A stretch of DNA of 64,000 nt from Populus alba. Lineage: Eukaryota > Streptophyta > Magnoliopsida > Malpighiales > Salicaceae. This document shows positions 35,697-47,977 of the stretch, one piece after another. The stretch spans positions 5,251,493 to 5,315,492 of the forward strand of contig NC_133287.1 of the NCBI RefSeq assembly GCF_005239225.2. The letters run 5' to 3'. Made by a program: the position numbers and the translations under genes. The notes under the pieces are model-generated. The model did no database searches and was not told the DNA's origin. It worked only from the letters and a program-made list of their open reading frames with translations. The stretch's first letter is position 1. Every line of letters starts with the position of its first letter.

Positions 35697-36488
35697 GGAA
35701 TCGTCAGATGAGATTCCAAGTTGTTTGGTTAAAAGAGATCGCAAGAAGGGATCTCGTTTTTTCGATGAAGATCGCCAGAAGGGACTTCATATTTCAGCTT
35801 TGAATAAAAGGGAATCGCCAGATGGGATTCCAGGTTGCTTGAGATCGCCAGAAGGGATCTCGTGTTTCACTATTGTGGAGGTCGCCAGATGGGACCTCAC
35901 ACTTTGTTGGCTAAAAGGAATCGCCAGATGGGATTCCAGGTTGTTTGAGATCGCCAGAAGGGATCTCGTGTTTCACTATTGTGGAGGTCGCCAGATGGGA
36001 CCTCACACTTCACATTGGTTAAAAGGAGTCGCCAGATGGGATTCCAGGTTGTTTGAGATCGCCAGAAGGGATCTCGTGTTCCACTATTGTGGAGGTCGCC
36101 AGATGGGACCTCACATTTCACATTGGTTAAAAGGAGTCGCCAGATGGGATTCCAGGTTGTTTGAGATCGCCAGAAGGGATCTCGTGTTTCACTATTGTGG
36201 AGGTCGCCAGATGGGACCTCACACTTAATGTTGGTTAAAAGGAATCGCCAGATGGGATTCCAGGTTGTTTGAAATCGCCAGAAGGGGTTTCGCATTTCAC
36301 TATTTTGGGAGGTCGCCGGATGGGACGTCATACTTCATGTTTGTTAATAGGAATCCCAGATGGGATTATAAGTTTGATTAAAGGAGATCGCCAGAAGGGA
36401 TCTCGCATTTCGATATTTTTTCAAAAAGGGGTCGCCAGAAGGGACCTCATATTTCATTTTTTTAAAGGGAATTTCCAGATGGGATTCC
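35697..36488 (+). repeat. Tandem array of short hairpins with a constant loop and covarying stems
   Basis: About 22 units of the form 6-nt arm, loop GCCAGAWGG, 6-nt arm. Three arm types alternate: GGAATC/GATTCC, GAGATC/GATCTC and GAGGTC/GACCTC. The triplet forms a higher-order repeat of about 108 bp (GAGGTC arms start at 35,878, 35,984, 36,092, 36,200, 36,309). Clear units start at 35,697, 35,735, 35,811, 35,841, 35,878, 35,917, 35,947, 35,984, 36,024, 36,055, 36,092, 36,133, 36,163, 36,200, 36,241, 36,271, 36,309, 36,384, 36,428 and 36,468. Variants keep pairing: GAAATC/GGTTTC at 36,271, GGAGTC/GATTCC at 36,024 and 36,133 (G-U), and GGAATT/GATTCC at 36,468 (U-G). Confidence 0.95.
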
Positions 36489-36621
36489 GATGGCCGAAGA
36501 GGATTGTTGTAAAGAAAGAGTTTCAGATCGATCCAGCTTCGACCAGATCAGTTTTCGGGAGTTTAGTTGGGACTATCTTTATAAAACTTACTGCGCAAAA
36601 CCTTCGCTCCGTAAGCTCTAT

Positions 36622-36631
36622 AAAGAGGGGG
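36622..36631 (+). other. Ogre polypurine tract
   Basis: AAAGAGGGGG, followed by 'catc' and the 3' LTR start at 36,636. It is the plus-strand primer site of reverse transcription by position. Confidence 0.8.
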
Positions 36632-36635
36632 CATC

Positions 36636-39301
36636 TGTTGTAACCCATTTTGGGTCCCCGTAAAAAAAATAAAATAGATAGCCAAAGAAGGTTAGAAAAA
36701 GGACAAGAGGCAGAAGCGCTCGGAAAATGGTCAGAAAATTGGTCAAGGAGTATAAAGATACAAAGATTGGATTTTTGACAAAATATTTTTGAAGGATGAG
36801 AACCCTATTGAGAAGGAAATTTTGAATTTTGAGGAGAGAAGCCCAAATTTGGATGTTTATGGGTTTAATTGATTTTTTATTGGATTTATAGGGGATTTGA
36901 TTGCAAGAAAATTGATTTTTTAAGTCAATTTGGGCTTTAAATTGAAGAAATTAAAGTTCTGGGGCTAAATTATAATTTTTAGGATTTTATTAAGTCAAAT
37001 CAGGGGCTTAATTGCATAAATATTGAAGTTTAAGGGCCAATTAGGGACTTAATTGTGAAAATCCGAAACCAGGGACCAATTTGGAGAAGGCGCAAAGATA
37101 GGGGGGGCTGTTTGGAATTGTTTCAGGGGCTTAATTGAAGAAATTGGAAGTTTATTGATCAATTAAGGGCTTAATTGCATAAATCAGAGGCCAAGGACCA
37201 AAGTGAAAAACGCGGCCAACTATGGGGACGGACTGAAATTAGCAGGGACGAAATTGAATTAAACAAAGATGATTAAGGACTGATTTCGAAACATGTTCTG
37301 GCGCCTTTATTTTTAAATGAAACGGCGCGTTTTATCCAAAACGACGCCGTTTCATGCATAAAAAAAAAAAAAAAAAAAAAAAAAAGGACCGAACGGTGCC
37401 GTTTTTGAACGGCACTGTTCCCCTTTCTTCTTCCTTTCCCCCGCACCTGCAACAGAAGGAAAAGCTTGGTTTTTTGAAATAAACTTCCCGCCTCTCTCTC
37501 CCTTGCATCTCCACCGAACAACCCGAAGCCCCCACACCGTGGGACCGCCGACCGAAAGCATTGGCCGACCACCGGCCGAAAGTAAAGAAACGGCACCTTG
37601 CTGTCGCGGGTGGTGGCCGACCAGCCACCCGCGAAACCCGCTCCAAGGCGCACTAACACTGGTCCCCCACACCGGTTCGGCCCCTATAAATAGAAGAGAA
37701 AACTGAAGAAAGAAAAAGGGAGGAGGACCCGAAAAAGAAAGAGAAGAACCGAAAGAGAGAGAAACCAACGAACTCAAGAAACAGTCACCGAAAACCCAAA
37801 AGTTGAGAAGCTTGCGATAGTTGAAACTGAGAGGGAACTCAAGAAGCTGAAACAGAAGGAACGAGCCGGTTGAACGACGACGAACCGTTGGAAAACAGCC
37901 GCAGCGCCGCCCTGGAGCCGCCGTCCGTGAAGCCACGACACTGCAGCTCCGCCAGCAAGCCGCCGTCTCCGCTGCGCCAGGTACACTATCCTTTTCCCCG
38001 TGCATTTTTTTCTTCCGAAGCTGAGTTCGGTTGGCCTCCTGCATGCAGAATCGTTCTGCATGCAGGAGGCGCGCGGGGGGAAAATAATTCCCCCCGTGCT
38101 GTAATTTTTTACTTCTCTGGGCCAGATGGTTCTGGCCCAGAAATATGTGGGGCGGGCCAGAAGGATTCTGGCCCAACCCGGCGGTCTGGGCCGGTGTCGG
38201 CCCAGACCCATGTAGTTTTTTTGGGCCGAACTCGGCCCAATCCCTTTCGGGCCGAGTTCGGCCCAACGGCTTTCAAGCTGGGGCCGGCCCATTTAGTTGG
38301 ACCGGCCCAGCCCAGTTAGTATATTAATATATTATATTATATTATTATATTATTATATTATGCATGTGTGTGTATATGTGTATATATATATTTTTTTTTT
38401 TTCTCAAAAAAAAATATAAAAAAAATATAAAAATTTCTGAAAAGTAAAAAATATATTGTTGTTTTTGGTATATTTTGATTTGCAATTTTTTATACTATGG
38501 GGATGTAATTTCAGTATTTAAAAAACACCTGTTTTCGTAAAAAAAAAGAGTTTATAAAAAAAAAATGTTTCGTTTTCATGCATACGGCCAATACACTAGC
38601 ATGTTTTGAATGTCCTTTATATATATAATAAAAAAAAATATTGGAAGTTTTGAAAATGTGTTTTCGCATAGATTTCTTAAACACAAAAAAAAATCATTTT
38701 CTTGCATTTGTGGATTTTACAACCTGTTTGTAAAACTCCAAAGGGTATTGGCCAATATTCCAAAAAACTATAAAAATCTTATTTTGGGAGGAGAAGTTGT
38801 GGTTATTGTTCACCGCTAATGTTTGGATGAAGAAATCCTTAAAAGGACGAACATCCAAAATATTATCGGGAGTAATAAATCAACGCGCATGTTTGAAAGA
38901 AGCTTTGGTTGCAATCGAGAACATTTCAAAATTTTAATTTTTTTTTTTTTTTCTCCACGGTTTACGAGTCGTGAAAAGTAATTGTTTTTTTTAAGAATTG
39001 TGAAATTCTTTTATTCTCTTATCCTTGCGATTTACGAGTTGACGGGATTAGAAAACACCAACACCATAGACTATAAAGCAAACCAAACACCAAGCAGCTT
39101 ACCTTAGGTAGGGCGTACTAGGGGTGCTAGTACCTTCCCTTTACGCAACCAGTCCCTTGCCTTAGAATCTCTGAAAGACCAGTTAGGGTTCCTAGTGACC
39201 AAATACTAGGTGGCGACTCCAAAGAACCAAATCCTTAGAACACCACGAAAATCGCCAGCCGATGTCGTGCCTTTATAAAAAAATTTTGTGGGGGTGTGAC
39301 A
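36636..39301 (+). repeat. Ogre element 3' LTR
   Basis: 2,666 bp, TGTTGTAACC ... GTGTGACA. All landmarks of the 5' LTR are present: TATAAAT 37,685-37,691, CAG|GT 37,981, the hairpin cluster about 38,034-38,290, and the U5 boxes at about 39,164-39,218. Confidence 0.95.
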
Positions 39302-39306
39302 ATAAC
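39302..39306 (+). repeat. Target site duplication (right) of the Ogre element
   Basis: ATAAC, matching 22,419-22,423. The module sequence resumes as 'catcaccaaaatactag'. Confidence 0.95.
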
Positions 39307-40639
39307 CATCACCAAAATACTAGTGTGAAAAGATGAAAATGCCCTTAGACGCCAACTCAAGAAGTTTTGCTTCCTTGGACACTACCAGAAATTCGCTTAA
39401 TATCAACGGATTTACCGACAGAATACTTCTGTCGGTAATTTGAGGTCGCAATTACCGACGGAATTTTTTCCGTCCATCATTCCATCTGTATATACCAATG
39501 GAAACATTCAGTTGATAGTTACCGATGGAATTACGGATGAAAAGTTCAGAATTAAAAAAAAAAAAAAAAAGCGGTTCGCTGACATGGAGGATTTTGCGAG
39601 TGATTTTTTTCGATGGAATCATCGAGGGATTCAAAACGAAAGCTCCGTACAGTGACATGACCGGTTAACCGGTTAAAATGGTGACGGAATCACCGAGTGA
39701 TTCAAAACGGCAGCTTCGTACAGTGACGTGTCTTGTTTGCCATCAGAATAGCCGATGGACTCACAGACAAAATAATTTCATCGGTGAATCCATCGGTAAA
39801 AGTTACTATATGCTCACTCTACCGACCCTCTCCTCCCCTATTTCTCCTTCTTCCTCCTCATCCCAACTCTCCCCAACTGCAAACAACCACCCCCAAAAAA
39901 AAATCTCCCTCTTCTCATCATAACAAGTCATATTTCTTGAAGTTTTGTGGTCATAGGATTTGTGTTCTGATTTACCGACGGATTTTATCATTTTTTTGTA
40001 AGTAATTCTATACTTTTAAATTTTAACATTTAAAAGTGAATTTTATTGTTTTTATAGTATATGTATTTTGTTAGTAGATGTAAATATTTTATTGTTGTTT
40101 CTCAAACAAACTTATTGTATATGAATGTATAATTTTATACTTGTTATGGTTTGTTTTATATTTTGTAAGATTGTATTTGTTTGTAAATTGTTGAAACTTT
40201 ATTGAATTACCGAATTACATGTGCTGTTTTGAAATAATTAAATTCACCCGCAAGTACGAGGCACAGTGGAAGGACGACCTTTCAATGTATGTTTGTTAAG
40301 GTTTTAGTTTTTTTTTTAATTATAACATAATTTATGAATAACTAATCACTATATCATTAATTTAATTTATTTTCAGGTTCACAAACATTGAGGCCGCTTG
40401 AGTAATATCATCGGCGTTTAAATCATCGATGAAGATTCTATTATTTCAATAGAGTTTGATATCTAGACATCTTGAATGGACACCTCGAATCAATGCATGG
40501 TTTGACAGATTTGAGGTTGGTGTTAATTTATAATTTCTAGCTTATTTCTAATAAATTATTAATATAATTGTAAATAAATTATTATTTTTATTTAAAATTA
40601 ATTATTTACACACAAGACAAATTCGACTGGGACAGTGCG

Positions 40640-41410
40640 CATGACACTGTTGTGAGGAGGGTGTTGGAAAATCTCGCAGCAACTAGGTAACATCAAAAAC
40701 TCTACGACATTTTTTTAGAAAAAAATTTATGTTTCAAAATTTAATTTCTCGCTATGGAAGCAGGTTGTGTGTTTTTTGGTATGACGCACAAAAAAAGGCA
40801 AAAAAAAAACGCGAGAGATAATGGTCTCCAAAGCTGGAACGATTTGGTGGTTTGGAGGGTTTTTAAACCAATATACATCCCGACTGATATATAGTCGCTT
40901 TATCTTGAGGACGTGACATCTAAGCGGTTCACAGGACGCACACCATCCGATGCTAGCAACCGGAATCAGCCACTTCATGGCTCGATGACAACGCACACCG
41001 GCGGCCCTGTTCTGTTTGCTGCACATGCGAAACAAATGGTAAGATTAATTTAAACAAAATAGATTGTTAAATTAATTTGTTGTTAATTATTTTTTTTCAT
41101 TATAGGCTACATCTCTTGGACGTGAGCCGAGCCCGATGGACCGTTTGTTAAGACGCATATGCGGAGTCAAGACCATCAAAAGGGGGCGCAATAGTTCATT
41201 GACAACTGTGCTCAACACATTGTGGTATATTTGTTCAACCATTTTATTTTGTAAGTTATTATTTTTATTGAATTGAATATGATGATTACTTTTTTTCATT
41301 TTTAAGAGACCAATAATAGCTGGCTGGGGGAGAGATATGGGGACGATCCTTCGACCTATTCAGAATCCAATCCGTATTTGTGGATGGAGGTTGGATCATC
41401 CAGTAGACCT
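40640..41410 (+). pseudogene. Plant transposase (Ptta/En-Spm type), 5' part in exon fragments
   Basis: Plus-strand exon-like pieces with plausible GT/AG borders. About 40,905-41,038 reads like the 'TGRTPSDASNRNQ ... THTGG ... AAHAKQM' part of Ptta-type transposases and is followed by a GTAAGA donor. After 'tatag' at 41,105 comes ATSLGREPSPMDRLLRR, matching the family's LGREPTP motif. About 41,330-41,400 gives YGDDPSTYSESNPYLWMEV. Such proteins act with the larger TNPD-type transposase of CACTA elements in the nucleus. The frame is not continuous, and the last exon is cut at 41,411 by an LTR. Confidence 0.65.
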
Positions 41411-43553
41411 TGTTATCTATTTTTAGGTTTCCACACAAAAAATGAGAAAATACAAAGAAAATATTCAGAAGAAATCCAAAAAAATAATAGGAGCAAGAAA
41501 AGGATGCTGGAATGCCAAAAAAAAAGGTCAAAATTGGTTTCGGAGGTTCAAAAATACAAAAGGTTAATATTTGACAGTATATTTTTACTGATGAGAGCCT
41601 TGGGGACAAGGAAAATTCAATTTGAGAAAGAAAAGTCCAAAATCAGATGTTTATGGACTCAATTAAATTTTATCCAAGGTGTAATTGAATTTATAGAGGG
41701 TTTGATTGCAAGAAAATTGATCTTTTAAGTCAATTTAGGCTTTTATTGGAAGAAATTAAAGTTATGGGGTCCAATTATAATTTTGAAGAGTTAATTTGGT
41801 CAAATCAAGGGCTTAATTGCATAATTATTGAAGTTTGATGGCCAATTAGAAACTTAATTGAAACAATCTGAAACTAAAGATGAAACCAGAAAAGGTGCTA
41901 ACATTAAGGGACCCAATTACAATTTTTTAAGGGTTTGATTACAAACAAAAGAATCCAAATGACATCGTTTCCATTGAAGCACTATTCACTATCTTTTTAA
42001 ACATAACAGTTGTGGCGATAAAGGCAAGAGATGTTAGCAGCGATAATGGAGCCACTTTAATCAGGGGGCATGTCTCACACCACCATATACGCCGGCCGTT
42101 ACTTTGTTGCCGGAAAACGTCTGCATCATCTGGCTATAAAAGCCAGAGGAAAGAAGCAGTCAGAGAAGAGGACCCGAGGGGAAGAAAAAAAAACAAGGAG
42201 ACAGGGGGGAAGAAAGAAAAGGAGAGAGAACAGTGAGAAATAAAAAAGTAAAGGGAGACATAAGGAAGAACTGGGCAAGAGAGGAAGCAATAAAAGAGGA
42301 GAAAGAAGAACAGAGGGGCAAAGCAAGCAGGGTAGGAGAAAACCAAGAGGAGGAAGTGCGAGAGAAAACAAAGAGCACAAAAGGAAAAAAACATTAAAAA
42401 AAAATAAAATACAAAAAGGGGTAGAAGGGAAGAGAAAAACAAAAACACGAAGAGAAGCATTGTCAACCATCGTCTTTATCACCAAGCGCCAGCTTCGCCT
42501 CCAGTTGCACCAGGGAACAGGGAACAAGAAAACAAGAGAGATGGCAAACAGAAACAAGAAAAAAAAAAAGGAAGAACCGGAATAACCTGAAGAAAAACAA
42601 ACGAAAAGAAGAAGATAGAGGTCCAAAGCATGTTGTTGCCTTCGTTGTTTCCAGGTAAACTTCTTCAACTTTGCAGATAATGCACAAACACTGTGCACTT
42701 GAAGATTAATTACACCGTGACTATAGCAGGCTTGCGTGAATTGTTCACGCATGCTTGTTGGTAGAAACCAGCTGGTTGCAGCCCCGCCACATGGGTCAAG
42801 CTGGGCCCAGTTCGAAAAAAAAATTCGAAAATCTTTTCAAAAAAAGATTTATGGTTTTCTCGTATATGTTTTATTGCATTTTGATCAATATCAGTTTGTA
42901 TTTTTATATTATAAAGATACAAATCCGGTATTAAAATACCTAGTTTTCGTCAAGACATTAAAAAAATGTTTTCGTTTTCATGCATACAGTCAAGTCTCTC
43001 AAAATTTAAAAACAAAAATCATCTTGTTGTATTTTCATACAACAAAGAAAATTTCAAAAAAAATATGTATTAGCATACATTTTGGCTTTAATAACCAATT
43101 TATTAAAGCCACGAGAACTAGGCCAATATTTCAAAAATTCCAAAAACATTATTTTGTTTTCTTTTAATATATGTGGTTACAACCTTATACGTAAGACGTA
43201 TTCTGGATATTAAATTGTTTTGCTAACGTTAGAACAATTAGATTTTACCCGATAAGATAAGAATCTCCTTATCAAGGAGGACTTTTCTTAACCATAGATG
43301 AACGAACAACTAGAAAACACGACAAGACCTTAGATTTTATCAAACAATAAAACAACGCAGCTTACCTTAGGTAGGGTGATTTGGGGTGCTAATACCTTCC
43401 CTTTACGCAACCAGTTCCCGTACCTAATCTCTAAGACCAATTAGGGTTCCTAGTGACCAAAATACTAGGTGGCGACTCTCATTCCAATTTTTCATTGATA
43501 AGAGATGAGAATTCCTTGTCTCTGAATATTTGCCAAATAGATAGAAGATAACA
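41411..43553 (+). mobile_element. Ogre-like solo LTR (family 3) inside the transposase exon
   Basis: Starts TGTTATCT and ends AGATAACA, an 8-bp perfect terminal inverted repeat. It contains U3 'gggcttaattg' repeats (about 41,812), a TATA palindrome CTGGCT-ATAAA-AGCCAG at 42,130-42,146, a very purine-rich leader, CAG|GTAAAC at 42,655, a hairpin at 42,730-42,754 (11-bp arms, one mismatch), and the U5 boxes 'cctagtgaccaaaatac' and 'aggtggcgactc' (about 43,466). No 5-bp duplication is visible at the ends (gacct / cattt). Confidence 0.7.
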
Positions 43554-43880
43554 CATTTTAAGGGTGGATGTTTTCACCGCGACGCCACACACGTATACAA
43601 ATCCGATAAATCAGGTTTACAGGATCTCCAACACTACGATCGAGAACTTGCGGGCGGCCTGTAGTGTCTCAACTGTTGGGAACTCCCAATCGGTATCGAG
43701 CACCCAATCTAAGGAGTTTGTGGCCTTGAAGCAACACACGGCTCAGTTCATCGAAAAATACAACCACCTATCAGCAGAGTATACAGAACTCAAAGCGAAT
43801 CATGAATAGCTTCGCCAAATAGTTATGAACATGGCATTACAGAGTGGTGATCCATGTGCGCCTACTCCTTTTTAGTCGTA
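43554..43880 (+). pseudogene. Plant transposase (Ptta/En-Spm type), C-terminal part
   Basis: The frame 43,564-43,809 reads VYRISNTTIENLRAAC, then SVSTVGNSQSVSSTQS, KEFVALKQHTAQF and LSAEYTELKANHE, a typical C-terminal part of Ptta-type transposases. It is followed in other frames by a Pro-rich tail near 43,890. An indel-rich duplicate is at 57,147-57,520. It belongs with the exons at 40,640-41,410, now separated by the LTR. Confidence 0.65.
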
Positions 43881-44560
43881 TAACAACCAGCCTCCTCCTC
43901 CTCCTCCTTCAGCTCCACCATTATGTTAATTTGTAATGAATATTATTTAATTTAAATAGTTAATTTAATATTTTTTTTTGAAACACATTTAGTTTGTAAT
44001 GAATATTATTTAACTTTATTTTTTTTTGTTTTTGATGTTTAATAAAAATTTTATTTGCATAATTGGTTATTTTACTATTAATTTATATAATTTTATATTA
44101 TGTATTCTAAGTAATTTTTTTAAAAAATATTTAAAAATACTCACCAAGGGTTTTACCAACGGAATGTATCCGTTGGCATTTGACAGAGAGCGGGAAAATG
44201 TCAATCTTAGTGATGAATTTATCGACGGAATAAATCCGTTGGCATTTCACATTAGCTTGGTGCAAATTTCACAATCAGAAACGAGGTTCCCAACAGAAAT
44301 AGTCTTTGGTATTTCATACACTCACTGACAGAATAAATCCGTCGGTATATTTCAAGCGAGAACCATTTTTTTTTTTTCATGCAATTTTTGTCTCTAAAAC
44401 CATCAACAATGTTTTTTTTTTTTTACCGACCGCATTAGCGACAAAATGAGGTATTACCGAGGAAAGAAAAGCCGACGGACGGTTTCCGTCGGTGATGTTA
44501 TCGGTAATAAAATTACCAACAAACTATGAATCACATACCAACATAATATTTTCATTGGTA

Positions 44561-47500
44561 AAACTGTGAAATCTTATAATGGGATATTTTAATTGTTTCA
44601 CTATTCTTTTAAAATGAAAAAAGTTGTACTTGCACCCCGAAAATTTGATAATGATGAATGAACCTTAGGCAAAAACCTCACAACCGCCAATAGCTAGTTC
44701 AATTATATTTTATGGAAAGAAAAAAATTGGTATTACATTGTTCCAATGAACATGGTTCTTGAGTCTGGGTGAACAATCGTTATTACATCTCTAGAATAAT
44801 TTTTTATATAAAAACAATGTCAAATATTTTTTTTCTTTCAAAAGAAAAGCACTAATTTAAATTTCAACAAAACAAAATAACTTTCTAGTATAATTCCTCA
44901 TTTTCCTATCATGATTTTTTTAATATAGCATTTTGAGATATGGAGGAAATTAATGATTTTTTAAAAAAATATATATTAAAGGAAAGAAATAAGGATAAAA
45001 GGCATCTCTTTAATTAACACCCCTTATATCTTATTAATGCAAACCTTTTTTTTGCCACATTTGCTTTATTAGAATAATTATTTTTAAAACAACTTATCAT
45101 AACTTTAAAACCAAGTGTTAAAATAAATAAAACAATTACGTTTTAATATTTTTTATGCAAATATAAAAGAATAACATACTTTTCATGTGTTGTCACAAAA
45201 AAAAAAACCTTTTGAAATCTATTTTTTAACTAATCAAATGAAAATAAAAAACGCATTAGCACGCAATACAATGAATAAAATTTTGGAACTAAATTGTATT
45301 TTTTTTTTTTGGTTGAAACCTACTTTTGTGATTCATGTAATTCTTTTTACTAAACTATAAGAAGCGTAGCTCATTGAATAAAAAGAAATAGAATTTTGAA
45401 AAACAATAATTTTTTTATCATAATAATTTATTTTGATTAAACTTTAAGAAAAAATAGTTAAAAAAAAAAACAATCAATAAGGGATGTACAAAAACAAGGC
45501 TTGCTACTATAATAAAAGATATTATAATATTGTTTTTTTAAGAATGGTATTTAATGGAATGATATCCTAAAAGTAACTTATTTATTTTATTTAACCAATT
45601 ATAATTTAAAAAAAACAACAACAAAGGGCTAAAAAAAATATTCTAACAACCGTGGTCTCCTAGGCTAATTTTTTTAAAAACAAAAAACAAAAGCAGGTAA
45701 AGTGCAAGGTGGGCTTGCAAGAGTAGGTCTGCGCACCTGACATATTTTTATTTTTTTTAATTAGATTAGACCAATGACGCGTCATTTTCTCAACCTTGTT
45801 TAAAAAAAAAATCAAATAACCATCATATGCATTGGCCAATTATGCATCTTTTATTGTCAAAATCTAGCCATCTATGGTGGCTAAAAAGTCATGTTTCTAA
45901 CTTATAAATTTAAAACAAAACTATTTTAACTTTTTTTGTTTTGAAAACACTTAGAAAATAATAAAAAACACCTCAATAAAACTTTTTTTTTGAATGAAAT
46001 CTATTAAAACTAATATTGATTTTTATGATTGAAATGTGATAAACTAACAACTTTATCTTTAATTTATGTTTTTTGGATGATTTTCTCTCTTCTCTTTCCA
46101 ATTTAAAAACTAAAATATAAATAAAATAAAATTTTAAACCAAAATATTAAACTATCAAACCAAAGGTATCAAAAATAAATTTGCTCAAAATATTTAGGCA
46201 TAAATTTTTCAAAAGGCATGGTTTTGAAAAGTAGACAAAAAAGCCTTGTATTGTTTCATCTTTGTTAAATTTGGCCCTCTAAACTTGTTTTTTTTTTTTT
46301 TTTTTCACAAGCACCAAAATTGAGTTTTTATATATATATATATATAAGATCAAGCATCAATATAATCTTGGAATATTCCTTTGACATTTAAATAACCTCA
46401 TTAAAAAAAAAAAAATTAAATCATGAAGTTCAATTCAAAGCAACATAATATAAAAAGATAAAATTAAAGAAAAAAATTAATAATTGAATTAAAAAATAAT
46501 TGAAGGACTAAAAAAAACACTAAGCAAATTCAAAATATTTCTTCTCACGTGTTAAAGTAAAACCTAGAGGAGATTTAGATATGAATATGGATTGTGGAGA
46601 TATTTGAAATTATAGCTCCAATATAGAAACTTCTATATGATTTGGAATCCCCAAGAACAGAATTCCACTAGCTCGTTAAAGTGTGTTTGGCAGTGTGGTA
46701 GCAGTTGCTTTTCAAATAGTTTTTCGTGACAAAATACATGCCAATGATGTTTTTTCATTTTTTTAAAATCATTTTTGACATTAGCACATTAAAACGATCC
46801 AAAAAGTATAAACCGCACTCAAATTTAGAAAAAAAAAATTGAAATAGATGAAAACGCCGGTTGAAACGCAGAGCTAACTCATCTAAATTTACACATAATG
46901 TGTTGTTGGCTCTACCCGTGAAACTAAGCGAGGGCTAAGTTAGCTTTTAAAAGAATTTTTTATTTTTTCACTCATCATTTTATTTTTTTCATGATTGTTG
47001 CTTAGATAAGACCCCAAATGTGATTGAACTTGATGAAATGGTCTTTGTTCTTCTGACAAATGCCTTCAAAAGAGATTAATTCGTTGAATCTTGTATGGAA
47101 AGTCAACTTGTCATGAAAAATAAATTTATGACTGGCGTGATTATGTTTTTGGTCCTGTTCATAAAAGACTACTGTATTTCGTGGAGAAGTGGTGGTGGGC
47201 TACGGGTTTGGGAAAAAGGATAGCTCAAACACACGGGTTTGATTTTTAGTGAGGCTTGTGCTGCATGTGATGGTTTGTGGGCTTCAATCTACGTCGGGTC
47301 GGGTTTAAATCTTCTTTCATAAATGTTAATAAGTTTGGGCCATGGCTTTGTTAATCTGGGATAAATTCTTTGGGCTGTATTCATGGGTTTGATGGGATTG
47401 TTAATCTTCTTTCTAGTTTGATCGTGAAAAAGAAAAAAAAAATGAGAAAAGAAAAGAAAATGCCAAAAATAGTTTAACATTTGATAAAAAAAAAAAATTG

Positions 47501-47977
47501 TCTTTCAAAAGGTCCAATTTTTTTATTTTTTTTGCATTAACTTTTGAATAAAAAGTCTAGTTTCCCTTTTTAAAAAATTAAAAAATTTGTATATGTATAT
47601 TTGAACTAAATTACAAGTTTATTATGTCCGTTAAGATTCGGCCGAAATCAAAAGGCCCATTGGGTCGGCATATATGAATTTCAAAACCTCATTCTCACCA
47701 TGCATATTGGTCTAAAGCCCTATCCTCACAATTGACACTGGTCCAATGATTGTTTATAACAACTTCGACGTAATCTCCTTGTTTAATCAGCCATTACCTC
47801 TCCAGCCACCCTCATTTCCATCACCAAAATCTCCTTGTTCATTTTGATCTCTCTTTCGTTACATTGTGAGTGACTTTTTGTCTCCATTTCTTAGATATCA
47901 TTATTTAACATGTTGTCTGCATGGAAATTAACAAGATCATTCTATAAGGGGGAAAAAAAAAAGTTCCTCATAGTGTG
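44561..47977. other. AT-rich intergenic sequence with a MITE-like remnant
   Basis: No coding region is supported. 46,683-46,850 ('gtgtttggcagtgtggtagc', then 'aaaatcatttttgacattagcac' and 'aacgatccaaaaagtataaa') resembles a very common poplar MITE-like repeat. Poly-T and (TA)n tracts lie at 46,290-46,346. 47,640-47,977 has no recognisable content. Confidence 0.5.

Larger units (their letters stand above)
22424..39301 (+). mobile_element. Ogre/Tat-type Ty3-gypsy LTR retrotransposon, complete, about 16.9 kb
   Basis: Full layout: 5' LTR 22,424-25,091; primer site 25,095-25,112; ORF1 25,619-27,753; gag from 28,060; protease; intron 31,363-31,576; RT, RNase H, second RNase H and integrase to 35,029; hairpin array 35,697-36,488; polypurine tract 36,622-36,631; 3' LTR 36,636-39,301; 5-bp duplication ATAAC. 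An extra ORF upstream of gag, a pol intron between protease and RT, a tRNA-Arg primer site, a second RNase H and no chromodomain are together the known signature of Ogre-type Tat elements. It sits in module 3 just before the CACTA end. The LTRs are almost identical, so insertion is recent, yet the coding region has many one-base frameshifts. Confidence 0.93.
39380..44560 (+). mobile_element. CACTA (En/Spm, Ptta-type) transposon, most complete copy
   Basis: Starts CACTACCAGAAATTCGC. Subterminal repeats of the 'accgacgga' and 'tcggtaa' kind fill 39,400-39,830 and recur at 44,150-44,560. A 14-bp palindrome ACCGGTTAACCGGT is at 39,660. Transposase fragments lie at about 40,640-41,410 and 43,554-43,880, split by an LTR. 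I could not find the matching 3' terminus, so the right end is approximate. Confidence 0.7.

Noticed and set aside
35398..36228. 276-codon open frame across the hairpin array
   Set aside because: It stays open because the repeat period is near a multiple of three and lacks stops. The spacing also slips (106, 108, 108, 109 bp), the product is a low-complexity repeat, and the conserved feature is pairing, not protein.
35697..36488. CRISPR-like array
   Set aside because: Short palindromic repeats at regular spacing, but the intervening sequences are themselves repeated, the context is a plant retrotransposon, and no cas genes are present.
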